From Paludibacteraceae bacterium (GTDB taxonomy: Bacteria; Bacteroidota; Bacteroidia; Bacteroidales; Paludibacteraceae): a DNA stretch of 64,000 bases. This document shows positions 36,309 to 44,578 of the stretch, piece by piece; positions within the stretch are counted from its first letter, which is position 1, and the number at the start of each line of letters is the position of its first letter. The stretch spans positions 62,001 through 126,000 of the forward strand of contig JAKSLB010000003.1 in the NCBI GenBank assembly GCA_024401435.1, given 5' to 3'. The notes beneath the pieces were generated by a model. It did not search any database. It saw only the letters and a program-made list of their open reading frames with translations, and had not been told where the DNA came from. Made by a program: the position numbers and the translations under genes.

Positions 36309-39300
36309 TGAATTTGAAAGACAAAAAATTCCTTTTCATTTGTATCCCCGAAAAAGGTCATATCCACCCTCTCATCGGATTGGCGGAAGAACTTTTCAAA
36401 CGAGGTGCTTCCATCGCTTTTTTCAGTAGAGAAAGCATACAAATGGAGGTAGAAGATAGGAATCTCAAAGCGGAATTTTTTGTCTCCGACGAAAAACTTC
36501 CTGACTGGTTTGCTTCCAAAGGGGAAATTTTCGCAGAACATCAAAATGATGTTGAGTGGATGAGTCTCTGGCTTAAGGCATTGCTAATTGATATGGTCCC
36601 TCATCAAGCAACAGAATTAAGGAAAGCAATTGAACAATACCATCCTGATTTGTTAATTAGCGACCCCATGGTTTATGCTACCCATATTGTTTCTCTCCAG
36701 ACAAAGATTCCTTGGGTAGCCATTTCAAGTTCTATCAACCCATTGGTTCCTGTAACTTGGAATTCAAGCTTAACGGAAGTGTTTGACCAATATACAATAG
36801 AACGGGCTCAACTTTTCACTGATCACCCTCAATTTAGCCTTTGTGATATTATCTCTCCATGGCTCAATTTTGTTTATTTTTCAGAAGCTTATGCATCAAG
36901 AAATCTCTGTCAAAACCGACACTCATTTTATGTGGGCAAGCCCTGGAATGATGCGTCACACAGAGATACTCACTTATCATTTCCATTTGAAAAAATCGAC
37001 TCCTCGAAGAAAATACTACTGATGGCATTAGGCAGTCAGAATTATTATCATCCCGAGCTATATCAAACGGTTATTGATGCGACAAAAGAGATGGAGAACC
37101 TCCAATTAATCGCTTCTATCGGTGATATGAAACCAACTCTTCTCCACTCTGTCCCTCAAGATGCCATTCTCGTACCCTATCTTCCGCAATTGGAATTGAT
37201 GAAGATGGCAGACATTTTTCTCACACACGGAGGCTCCAATTCCACCTTGGAAGCATTAGCCAATGGAGTACCCATCGGAATCATTCCACTTTGCAACGAC
37301 CAATTTTTTCAAGCAAAATTAGTTGAATCAAATCATGTCGGAATCATTTTAGACGGAAGGAAGCCCAATAAAAAAACATACAAAGAAGCAATTTTGTCAT
37401 TACTGAATGACAAAAGTTACAAAGAACATGCAACCCTCATTCAACACTCCATTAATTCCATCAATGGACTTGACTGCATGATAGAAAAGATCAAGCAACT
37501 TATGGTATCCAATAATCCACAAAGACCACCAATGAACATGGAAAAGAGAATTCGCAGGTTTTATGTCTCGCCTCACTTAGACGATGTCGTTCTAAGTTGC
37601 GGCATGAAACTATTCAAAGAGCAAGAAGATGAAAACTTTTTAATCACGCTATTTACGGAAGGAAGCGATATACATACGCAAAGAAAACTGGATGACAAAA
37701 AAGTAGCACAACGACTCAATGTTCACTACATCCATTTAGGTTATGCGGATGCTCCTTTCAGAGACAAAGAATACAAAGACTTCTCTACCCTTCTTTTTCA
37801 TCACCATACAGAAGAAAATGAATTAACAGAAAGGATCAAAGAACATCTAAATGCCTTGTGTGACCAATACCAACCTGACGAACTCTATTTCCCATTAGGT
37901 ATTGGCGGACATATCGACCATCATATTACCACACTCATAGGAAAATATTTCTTGGATAAGAAATCCTCAAAAGTGTTTTTTTATGAAGATGCTCCCTATA
38001 ACCAAGTAGATGGTTGGAAAGAGTATCGTTTAAAATCTCTATTCAATGCTTTCTTCTCTTATAATCAATCATTTAACACATTAAAGCAACAAAATATTTC
38101 ATTTATCAATCAGTTACTCAACAAAGCTGGGACAGCCCAAGAAAGTGAAATGAAATATCAAAAAGAAATAGATTCTCTGCATACAAGAAGAGATTCTCAA
38201 CCGGATTGTTTTCCTGTTGAATACAAAATAAATGTGGATAATCAAATCAAAGATTCCATTCTTTCCTTATATTCAACAGAATATGCAACATTCGTGGATA
38301 GCAACACAAAGAATTTCAACGAAGAGAACTATTTCCAATTGATTCCTATCGAAACAATCAGTCAACAAGGATGGAGCATAAACCTTACTCACGATATACC
38401 AATGGTTGCCATTCAATCCTTTTTTGAAACACTTTTACCTACACATCCACTCTTTATACGTTGTTTCATTCCCCAACAACAGCTAAGCAACTTCTACCGT
38501 TTAAGAGAACAAGCTTGTATAACGGTCTACGGAAATGATAGAGAGAAATGGATCCTTCCACCAATGAGTGATATTTCAAATAGCGAATTCATAAAAATTG
38601 AAGTTTACACAAGCAAAAACCGACCCATTTATCTTGAAAACATTCATCAAAAAAGAGCTTCTCTTTATCAATCAGACATCATTCAAACAATGTGCAGAGG
38701 TTCTCTGTTAGAGCAAGACAACACCTCTTTATTGTGGAGTTCGGCTACCATGAGTATGACCGACGAGAAGGTGCTTTATCCAGAAGATGCCTACGAACAA
38801 TTGTATAAAAGCATGGAAAATCTTCGCTTGTTGTTCAGTCAATTCAATTTAAAACAATACGGCATAGAATATGGATTTGCCGTAGAAGATGTGCAATCAT
38901 TAAATGTATACTACAAAGAGTCATCCGACTTGGATTTACTACAATCGATGGTCCCTAAATTTGTGTCACGGGATTGCTTCATTGATTATCGACAAAGCGA
39001 GATGCCTTATGACGGTTTAAAGTTAATGTTGGAAGCCAAGTGTCACAAAAAGGGGCATGTAGACAAAGGAGAAAAATACGTCATAGAAAACGGACGTATT
39101 CACACAGAATCATTTGAATTACATGTAAGTGAGCATTGTAATCTTCGATGCGAGCAATGTTGCAATCTGTCACCCTATCATAAAGAGCGATTTATGAGCT
39201 TAGAAGAAGTAGAAAGAATCTGCGCATTCATCGGAAAAGAGTTGCAACCAGACGTGATAAAAGTAGCAGGAGGAGAGCCTTTACTCCACCCTCAACTGTT

Positions 39301-39871
39301 GAAGATACTGCAAACAATCAAAAGACATTTTCCTGATATCAATCTGCGCATTATCACAAACGGGTTATTAGCCAATCAGCGGTTGACAGAAGAGATCATG
39401 GCAACTATCGATCAACTCTGGGTATCCGACTACCGGAGCATGCCTATACCAGAAAGAACCATTCTAAAGATAAAAGAAATGGCGAAGAAGCACCATGTTC
39501 TTCTAAACATCAAAGATGTGGATCAATTTTACAACATCGTACTCAAAGAAGAAAATCAGGACCAGCAGAAAGTTCAGGACATTTACGAGAATTGTTGGAT
39601 GAAGCATCGCTGTTTAATGGTTCGAAACAACACTTTCTTCAAATGTACAAGGGCGGCCTATATCGAAGAGCAACAGCGCATTTACAAGATGAATCTTCGT
39701 CAACCAATCACAGCCATTCAAGAAGGGATTGCTATTGATGATCCAGACTTTCAAGAAAAAGCCCTACGATATTTAAATGACAAGAATCCAATAAAATCGT
39801 GTAGAGTATGTTTAGGAGTATCTGGCACGTTATTTCCAAATAGACAAATGAACATTGTACGGTCTTTTTAG
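36308..39871 (+). CDS. Four-part fusion: glycosyltransferase - PIG-L deacetylase - Rid/chorismatase-like - radical SAM
   Basis: 1187 residues. Residues 1-400 are a GT-B glycosyltransferase of the UDP-glycosyl/MGT type (GHIHPLIGLAEELFKRG at the start, donor motif HGGSNSTLEALANG 307-320). Residues 412-580 are a PIG-L/LmbE deacetylase with SPHLDDVVLSCG (421-432) and HIDHH (535-539). About 640-915 has no clear family; its last part (RGSLLEQ; YPEDAYEQLYKSMENLRLLF; YDGLKLMLEAKC) resembles the Rid-like fold of chorismatases (weak). Residues 930-1187 are a radical SAM domain with CNLRCEQC (C944, C948, C951) and GGEP (988-991), plus late Cys residues (MKHRC, CRVCLG). A GT plus PIG-L pair recalls GlcNAc transfer followed by deacetylation, as in mycothiol or bacillithiol synthesis. 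Last gene of the operon. Confidence 0.82.
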   Translation: MNLKDKKFLFICIPEKGHIHPLIGLAEELFKRGASIAFFSRESIQMEVEDRNLKAEFFVSDEKLPDWFASKGEIFAEHQNDVEWMSLWLKALLIDMVPHQATELRKAIEQYHPDLLISDPMVYATHIVSLQTKIPWVAISSSINPLVPVTWNSSLTEVFDQYTIERAQLFTDHPQFSLCDIISPWLNFVYFSEAYASRNLCQNRHSFYVGKPWNDASHRDTHLSFPFEKIDSSKKILLMALGSQNYYHPELYQTVIDATKEMENLQLIASIGDMKPTLLHSVPQDAILVPYLPQLELMKMADIFLTHGGSNSTLEALANGVPIGIIPLCNDQFFQAKLVESNHVGIILDGRKPNKKTYKEAILSLLNDKSYKEHATLIQHSINSINGLDCMIEKIKQLMVSNNPQRPPMNMEKRIRRFYVSPHLDDVVLSCGMKLFKEQEDENFLITLFTEGSDIHTQRKLDDKKVAQRLNVHYIHLGYADAPFRDKEYKDFSTLLFHHHTEENELTERIKEHLNALCDQYQPDELYFPLGIGGHIDHHITTLIGKYFLDKKSSKVFFYEDAPYNQVDGWKEYRLKSLFNAFFSYNQSFNTLKQQNISFINQLLNKAGTAQESEMKYQKEIDSLHTRRDSQPDCFPVEYKINVDNQIKDSILSLYSTEYATFVDSNTKNFNEENYFQLIPIETISQQGWSINLTHDIPMVAIQSFFETLLPTHPLFIRCFIPQQQLSNFYRLREQACITVYGNDREKWILPPMSDISNSEFIKIEVYTSKNRPIYLENIHQKRASLYQSDIIQTMCRGSLLEQDNTSLLWSSATMSMTDEKVLYPEDAYEQLYKSMENLRLLFSQFNLKQYGIEYGFAVEDVQSLNVYYKESSDLDLLQSMVPKFVSRDCFIDYRQSEMPYDGLKLMLEAKCHKKGHVDKGEKYVIENGRIHTESFELHVSEHCNLRCEQCCNLSPYHKERFMSLEEVERICAFIGKELQPDVIKVAGGEPLLHPQLLKILQTIKRHFPDINLRIITNGLLANQRLTEEIMATIDQLWVSDYRSMPIPERTILKIKEMAKKHHVLLNIKDVDQFYNIVLKEENQDQQKVQDIYENCWMKHRCLMVRNNTFFKCTRAAYIEEQQRIYKMNLRQPITAIQEGIAIDDPDFQEKALRYLNDKNPIKSCRVCLGVSGTLFPNRQMNIVRSF

Positions 39872-40060
39872 CAGGGGCGAATGCAATTCGCCCATACAGT
39901 ACGGGCGAATAGCATTCGCCCTTTTTCGAATAGCATTCGCCATTTTTCGAATAGCAATTCGCCCTTTTTCGAATAGCATTCGCCCTTTTTAATTGAGATT
40001 CGCTCTTTTAAATAGCATTCGTCCCTTATCGAATTACGATTCGCCCTATATTAATGCAAT
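39872..40060. repeat. Palindromic repeat cluster closing the five-gene operon
   Basis: It begins 1 bp after the stop codon with the same double palindrome as 31024-31076 (GGGCGAATGCAATTCGCCC, TACAGTACGGGC, AATAGCATTCGCCC). Decaying copies of CGAATAGCATTCGCCCTTTT then follow at roughly 21-25 bp steps until about 40060. Confidence 0.88.
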
Positions 40061-40134
40061 TGTCAGAAATTATTTTGATTTATAAAAAATATGCTTTATT
40101 TTTAGGAAGGCTATAAATCATTTTTTTAGACATT

Positions 40135-40635
40135 ATGGAAAAAAGAACTTTATTTATAATTTCATTTCTCTTCCTCAACATTCTATTGCACGCACAGAAA
40201 ATGATAGTTTGGGATGAAGGAGAGAATATATACACCCATCCGCTGACTCAACTGGACAGCATTACTTTTTTTGATGAAGACAAACATGTTTCCATCATTC
40301 CTAATGGTTATAACTTCAATAACAAAATAGCAGGGCAAACTTATATTTCATATTATAAGCCCAAAACTTCAAGTTCTTCTTCTGTAGTAGAGCCCTACTA
40401 TCCTCTCTACTACCTCTATATTTACGATGATAAAAATGGTTGTTTGTTATATTATGGGACAACAGCCGGACAAACCGACCAGTTCGTATATAATTTCACA
40501 TACGAACTGAATTACCCCAACTTTGAAGCAACCACGGAAGATGGAGAATCCATCATCGGTAAAGTGGCTGGCAATACAGGGATCATGCTAAAAATAAGGA
40601 ATCTCTATTATCCTTTTATTTTATCTCATCCTTAA
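40135..40635 (+). CDS. Secreted protein of unknown function
   Basis: 166 residues. Signal peptide MEKRTLFIISFLFLNILLHA, cleaved probably after HAQ. The mature part starts KMIVWDEGENIYTHPLTQLD and continues SITFFDED, a phrase often seen at the N-terminus of secreted Bacteroidota proteins. It has a serine run (SSSSS) and Tyr-rich beta strands. No family recognised. It lies downstream of the palindromic cluster, with no convincing promoter. Confidence 0.6.
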   Translation: MEKRTLFIISFLFLNILLHAQKMIVWDEGENIYTHPLTQLDSITFFDEDKHVSIIPNGYNFNNKIAGQTYISYYKPKTSSSSSVVEPYYPLYYLYIYDDKNGCLLYYGTTAGQTDQFVYNFTYELNYPNFEATTEDGESIIGKVAGNTGIMLKIRNLYYPFILSHP

Positions 40636-40942
40636 TTGTTGTTTTCCTTATTGCTATAGAAAAGATAAAAGAATTATCAATGCAGGCATGATGTAACAGG
40701 AATAAACACATCAATAAAATGGAACAGAATATAAATGATGTTCAAAATGAGAGAAGCGAATACTGGGAAAGAAGGGCTGATGTGTGATATGGTCCTAAAC
40801 AAAAGCTGTTCAAGATTTAACATGTAAGGAATGATACAAATATAAAAATAGCATACTTTTAAAGAGATTGTTTTATCACAATATTTTTCTCATTCCAATT
40901 TTTCTCCTATATTTGCTAAAACGTCAAAATTATCGTACAATC
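40636..40942. other. Intergenic region with a truncated repeat copy
   Basis: No gene seen. It contains a 3'-truncated copy (about 40782-40840) of the 170-bp element found at 41487 and 44251, including the 27-nt motif at 40814-40840, then a good -7 box (TATATTTG, 40908-40915). Confidence 0.6.
40908..40915 (+). promoter_or_regulatory. -7 promoter box for the 40943 gene
   Basis: TATATTTG exactly matches TAnnTTTG, 27 bp before the ATG. A T-rich -33 region is at about 40885. The position rules out a start further upstream than ATG 40943. Confidence 0.55.
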
Positions 40943-41473
40943 ATGATAGACTTAAAAACAGGAAGATTTGTCATCAACGAGGAGAAAGGCTGGTTCATAG
41001 AACCTGGCATGAAGAAAGAGGACCTTAAGAACTCAAAGCTATACCTTAACGGTCCACTTAGCGAGAACTACAAACTCCATCCTGAATGGAGAGGCGCTTA
41101 TTTCAACCATATTGATATCAACGGATACGATATGAATGTTGATGTCGAAGTCAACAGATTCAACTATGTTGACTGCATAAACATGTACCTGTACGACGCA
41201 CATGAACCAGATTTATCCAAGGAGGAGGCATACAGGTTCAAATCCCTGCATGACAAGTTCCTGTCTGAGCAGATTGGCAACCAGCTTAAGAGCAAGGGGG
41301 AAATCTGGCTGGACTATGAGTGGGGCTCGATATCTTCCGAGATAAGCCTGATGCATTTCACGACCGTCGAGATTGTCATACGATATAACTTGCACCCGTT
41401 CCTTGTGGCTGATGGTATCATAAAACCGGTCACGGCAGAAGAGGCTCGTCAAAACTTTTTGAATAGCCTATGA
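40943..41473 (+). CDS. Hypothetical soluble protein
   Basis: 176 residues from ATG 40943 (MIDLKTGRFVINEEKGWFIE). No signal peptide or membrane helix. The composition is balanced and Tyr/Asp-rich, with patterns such as GPLSENYKLHPEWRGAYFN that look like a folded alpha/beta protein. I do not recognise the family; the size and style resemble small immunity-type proteins, but nothing specific supports that. A longer frame with a TTG start would include the promoter and is rejected. It is followed by a repeat element at 41487. Confidence 0.65.
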   Translation: MIDLKTGRFVINEEKGWFIEPGMKKEDLKNSKLYLNGPLSENYKLHPEWRGAYFNHIDINGYDMNVDVEVNRFNYVDCINMYLYDAHEPDLSKEEAYRFKSLHDKFLSEQIGNQLKSKGEIWLDYEWGSISSEISLMHFTTVEIVIRYNLHPFLVADGIIKPVTAEEARQNFLNSL

Positions 41474-41486
41474 CATACCGTATTGC

Positions 41487-41654
41487 AGAGACGCAAAATA
41501 TTGCGTCTCTACAGGGTGAATAACGTATCATCAAACATCTAAATGAATTATTTTAGAATAGATTCGGAAACGAACCCGTGTGTCAGGTCATTATTGTGTG
41601 ATATGTTCCTAAACAAAAGCTGTTCAAGATTTAACATGTAAGGAATGATACGAG
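41487..41654 (+). repeat. 170-bp dispersed element, copy B
   Basis: Begins with a palindrome (AGAGACGC/GCGTCTCT, 41487-41510) and ends with the 27-nt motif at 41628-41654. It aligns along its whole length with 44251-44424, about three quarters identical by eye, sharing blocks such as AACGTATCATCAA versus AACATATCATCAA and ATTGTGTGAT. Confidence 0.75.
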
Positions 41655-41718
41655 TTTAAAAACCAATAAAACACGATTCAACATATTATTAAATCATCAT
41701 AAATAAACAAAAAACATT

Positions 41719-42693
41719 ATGAAAAAGAATTTTATTTTTTATGCAATGGGATTGGGGATCCTTTTTGCATTCAACAGTTGTGGAGACAATGAAGATGAGC
41801 CACAAGTACAAGTAGAAGAACCAACATTAGAATTTTTAAATTCAAGTGAGTGTCTAAAAGATTGGGAACATAATGACAATCCAGACATTGCCATAGAACC
41901 AAGGAATATGGTACCTGGATTTCAATACAACTCAGAAACAGCCGTACTAACAATCGAACTCAACGATTTTAATTCAAGTTGCAGTACAAAACCCAAGCAA
42001 TCTTTGCAATTAGTAGGAGACACTATAAAGGTTCTAACCTATTCCGATACGAAAGAAGACGAAAATTGTTTTTGTTTCTATAACTTAAAGAGTCAAGTGT
42101 CAAACTTAAAGAAAGGTATCTATTATGTAGAATTTTCGTCATACGGACATATTGATGACATAATAGGCTTTGACTTGAATTACACAACTCCAGAGGGATA
42201 CATAGAACGTTGGATTGATGTACCAAGAGAAGAACAAAAGACAAATGATGTAACAATCATCAATGGGAAAAGCGAATGCACTCAGAACACGTCTTCAGAT
42301 ACAACATTAAAGTCATCAACAATAAACGATCTACCAGATTCTTTAGACCTAGGAAATGTAATCGTAATAAAACCTTTTGAGGAGACTCCTATTGTATTCT
42401 CATACGAGAAAGGACTAAAAGAATTAACACTTAGCACAACAAAAATTTTAGCTGGTTGTGACGGAACCTTGGTACATGACATTTCATTATCAGGAGACAC
42501 AATAAAACTTAATATTAAAGGAGAAGGAGGAAAATCTTCCGGTGATGTTTCCGCAAATTGTATATGCACATACAATTTAACAAGTAAAGTTATTGGATTA
42601 GAGCCTAAACTTTACCATATAACAAAATGTGGCTACTTACAACAAGAAGTCATTGACTTAACAAGAGAAGATGAAGGGGTAGTTTATCAATAA
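41719..42693 (+). CDS. Lipoprotein of unknown function
   Basis: 324 residues. Lipoprotein signal MKKNFIFYAMGLGILFAFNS with lipobox NSCGDN. The mature protein appears to hold two related halves: GFQYNSETAVLTIELNDFNS with SCSTKPKQSLQLVGDTIKV, then ENCFCFYNLKSQVSNLKKGIY; and later LKELTLSTTKILAGCDGTLV with DISLSGDTIKLNIKGEG, then NCICTYNLTSKVIGLEPKLY. This is an internal duplication of about 130 residues with conserved Cys residues in each. No family recognised; probably exposed on an envelope surface. Confidence 0.72.
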   Translation: MKKNFIFYAMGLGILFAFNSCGDNEDEPQVQVEEPTLEFLNSSECLKDWEHNDNPDIAIEPRNMVPGFQYNSETAVLTIELNDFNSSCSTKPKQSLQLVGDTIKVLTYSDTKEDENCFCFYNLKSQVSNLKKGIYYVEFSSYGHIDDIIGFDLNYTTPEGYIERWIDVPREEQKTNDVTIINGKSECTQNTSSDTTLKSSTINDLPDSLDLGNVIVIKPFEETPIVFSYEKGLKELTLSTTKILAGCDGTLVHDISLSGDTIKLNIKGEGGKSSGDVSANCICTYNLTSKVIGLEPKLYHITKCGYLQQEVIDLTREDEGVVYQ

Positions 42694-42860
42694 TCATCCT
42701 CAAAAATTAGTTGAGCCAATAAAGATTTAAACTGTAAGAAATTATACGAGTGCCCTCCACTCCATTGTTGGCTAATGGAAGTGTTTCTTGTCGAATTCTG
42801 TATCTTCAAAGCAAACAATTGATGACAGAAGCAGCAAACATGTGTATGGTAGGGAAAAAG

Positions 42861-42895
42861 AAGAATCGCTATTTGATAGACAAATAGCGATTCTT
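42861..42895. terminator. Bidirectional terminator
   Basis: The perfect 15-bp arms AAGAATCGCTATTTG and CAAATAGCGATTCTT around a 5-nt loop are followed by TTTTAATT on the plus strand and a T-rich run on the minus strand. It lies between convergent genes 41719-42693 (+) and 42933-43397 (-). Confidence 0.8.
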
Positions 42896-42932
42896 TTAAT
42901 TGTATTGCTATAGAACAACCTGAATAGGTTAA

Positions 42933-43397
42933 TTATCTTCTCACATAACGAAATTCTATACCACTTTTTGTTCTAAGAATCAATTCATTATCACAAGCTT
43001 TGTTGATATAGTAGTCAACAATATCACCATTTTGGTAATGGACTGTTATTTTTCCATCTCTGCATTCGTAAGATCCCGAATCATATATTTGGTGGTTATG
43101 GTTATAGTGAAGAATTTCCCAATCTGTAAATACGATGTACAGTTCATAATTACCATTAATGTGCGCATCATCGTGAGAAATTAAGTACCAGCATCCATTG
43201 CGAATGTAATTATACGTATTGTTATCATTTTGGTGGTGGTTGTCGTGATGATGATCATCATAGGGTTCATAGTGATGGTCATCCAATGGATATGTATGAT
43301 GATGATGATAATCATCGTAAGCATCGTCATGTCCGCATGAAGTGAATGCCACGAACACTAAAGATAATAAAATGGGAGATAAAAATATTTTTTTCAT
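42933..43397 (-). CDS. Histidine/aspartate-rich lipoprotein
   Basis: 154 residues from ATG 43397 (an adjacent ATG at 43400 would add one Met). Signal MKKIFLSPILLSLVFVAFTS with lipobox TSCGHDD. The mature N-terminus is a run extremely rich in His and Asp (residues about 22-56, with YDDYHHHHTYPLDDHHYEPY and more), a potential metal-binding tract. The C-terminal part, GCWYLISHDDAHINGNYELY onward, looks like a small beta-sandwich or lipocalin-like domain. No family recognised. Metal buffering or sensing at the envelope is possible, but only from composition. Confidence 0.7.
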   Translation of the reverse strand: MKKIFLSPILLSLVFVAFTSCGHDDAYDDYHHHHTYPLDDHHYEPYDDHHHDNHHQNDNNTYNYIRNGCWYLISHDDAHINGNYELYIVFTDWEILHYNHNHQIYDSGSYECRDGKITVHYQNGDIVDYYINKACDNELILRTKSGIEFRYVRR

Positions 43398-43674
43398 CAT
43401 TATTAGAATAATATGGTGTTCTTTTTCTGCAAAGATAAAAAATTTCAATTCAGAATTTCAATCTTTATTCAACTCTTAACTTATATTAAGAAAAAGGTAG
43501 GTATATATGATCCAAAGACACAAAATATAATAATGGGGAAAAGGTAATAATGTGTCTATCATTTTATATTATCTCCCTCAATAATTTTGATTTAATAGAT
43601 AAAGAATTATACAAGTATAAAATTAAGATAATTTTCTTACTTTTGTGAAGCACAGGAAAAAGAGAAGTATACGT

Positions 43675-44190
43675 ATGTTGATTGAAACCGAAAGATTATT
43701 GATTACCAAGTTTACAATGGATATGGCTCCAACTGTTCAAGAGAACTCTGTCGATGAAGATAACAAGAAATTTGTCCCTGATGAAGTTTGGGAATCTGTG
43801 GAAGAAGTAAAGGAGACTTTAGCATTTCTCATATCACAATATGGATCATTCGAAGGACCGCTTGTCTATCCTATTATTGTGAAAGAGACGAAGGAGAATA
43901 TCGGATATGTACAGCTGGTTCCTATGGATGATGGCAAACGGGAAGTAGGATATCATATTGCCCAAAGGCACACGGGAAAGGGGTATGCTACTGAGGCAGT
44001 AAAGGCATTCCTACCTGTAATTGCCAACCAAGCTAATTTGACGGAGGTTTACGGCATTTGTCTGGCGGAGAACAAAGCTTCATGCGCAGTGATGAAAAAA
44101 TGCGGATTCACCAACGTTTATAAAGGGATGGGGAGATATCAGGGGAATGACAGAGAAATCGTAAAAAACGTATGGAAGGTGGGGAAATAA
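43675..44190 (+). CDS. GNAT family N-acetyltransferase (RimJ/RimL-like)
   Basis: 171 residues from ATG 43675 (MLIETERLLITKF), the typical opening of RimJ/RimL-type acetyltransferases. Motif A region: VGYHIAQRHTGKGYATEAVK (about 105-124), the acetyl-CoA-binding V.Y.I....GKGYATEA pattern; motif B: CAVMKKCGFTNVYKG near 140. It transfers acetyl from acetyl-CoA to an amine of an unknown substrate. An upstream in-frame GTG is less likely, as the family starts at the Met used here. Confidence 0.88.
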   Translation: MLIETERLLITKFTMDMAPTVQENSVDEDNKKFVPDEVWESVEEVKETLAFLISQYGSFEGPLVYPIIVKETKENIGYVQLVPMDDGKREVGYHIAQRHTGKGYATEAVKAFLPVIANQANLTEVYGICLAENKASCAVMKKCGFTNVYKGMGRYQGNDREIVKNVWKVGK

Positions 44191-44578
44191 GACTACGGAT
44201 TTAGATATAAGGAATTATACAAAAAAAAAACGATACGTATGATGATGGCGTAGAGACGCAAAATATTGCGTCTCTAGAGGGTGGGTAACATATCATCAAC
44301 GCGGGAATGATTTTTTTAGAGGGAATGGATTCGAAAACGAATCGGTGTTTGGGTTCATCATTGTGTGATGTGTTTTTAAATAGACAAACGCTGTTTTGAT
44401 TTAACCCGCAAGGAACCACACGAACATAACACGCAGCAAAATGTTGTCTCCCAGACAAAATCACACAACTCCACCCTTCCCCTGAGACTTCGTCACAGGT
44501 TACCCAATATGGAAAGACCTTCTTTCTTCATTAAACAGTTAGTTTATTATATTGGGAGAGAGGATTTATGTTATTTTA
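44191..44578. other. Intergenic region with dispersed repeat copy F
   Basis: No gene that I can support. It holds a 27-nt motif copy at 44198-44223, the 170-bp element at 44251-44424, and a GAGACTTCGTCACAGGTTA stretch that resembles GAGACTGCGTCACGGGTTA at 19304-19322. Confidence 0.6.
44251..44424 (+). repeat. 170-bp dispersed element, copy F
   Basis: Palindrome TAGAGACGC/GCGTCTCTA at 44251-44276, then a body alignable with 41510-41654, ending in a 27-nt motif variant at 44398-44424. Confidence 0.72.

Noticed and set aside
32412..39871. Capsule or lipopolysaccharide cluster
   Set aside because: No flippase, polymerase or sugar-nucleotide synthesis genes are nearby, and only one glycosyltransferase domain is present.
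40814..40840. 27-nt motif as an integron attC or Xer dif site
   Set aside because: It contains an ATTTAAC block like the attC core, but no matching GTTRRRY partner was found, and no dif-like paired half-sites are seen. I keep it only as an unexplained repeat.
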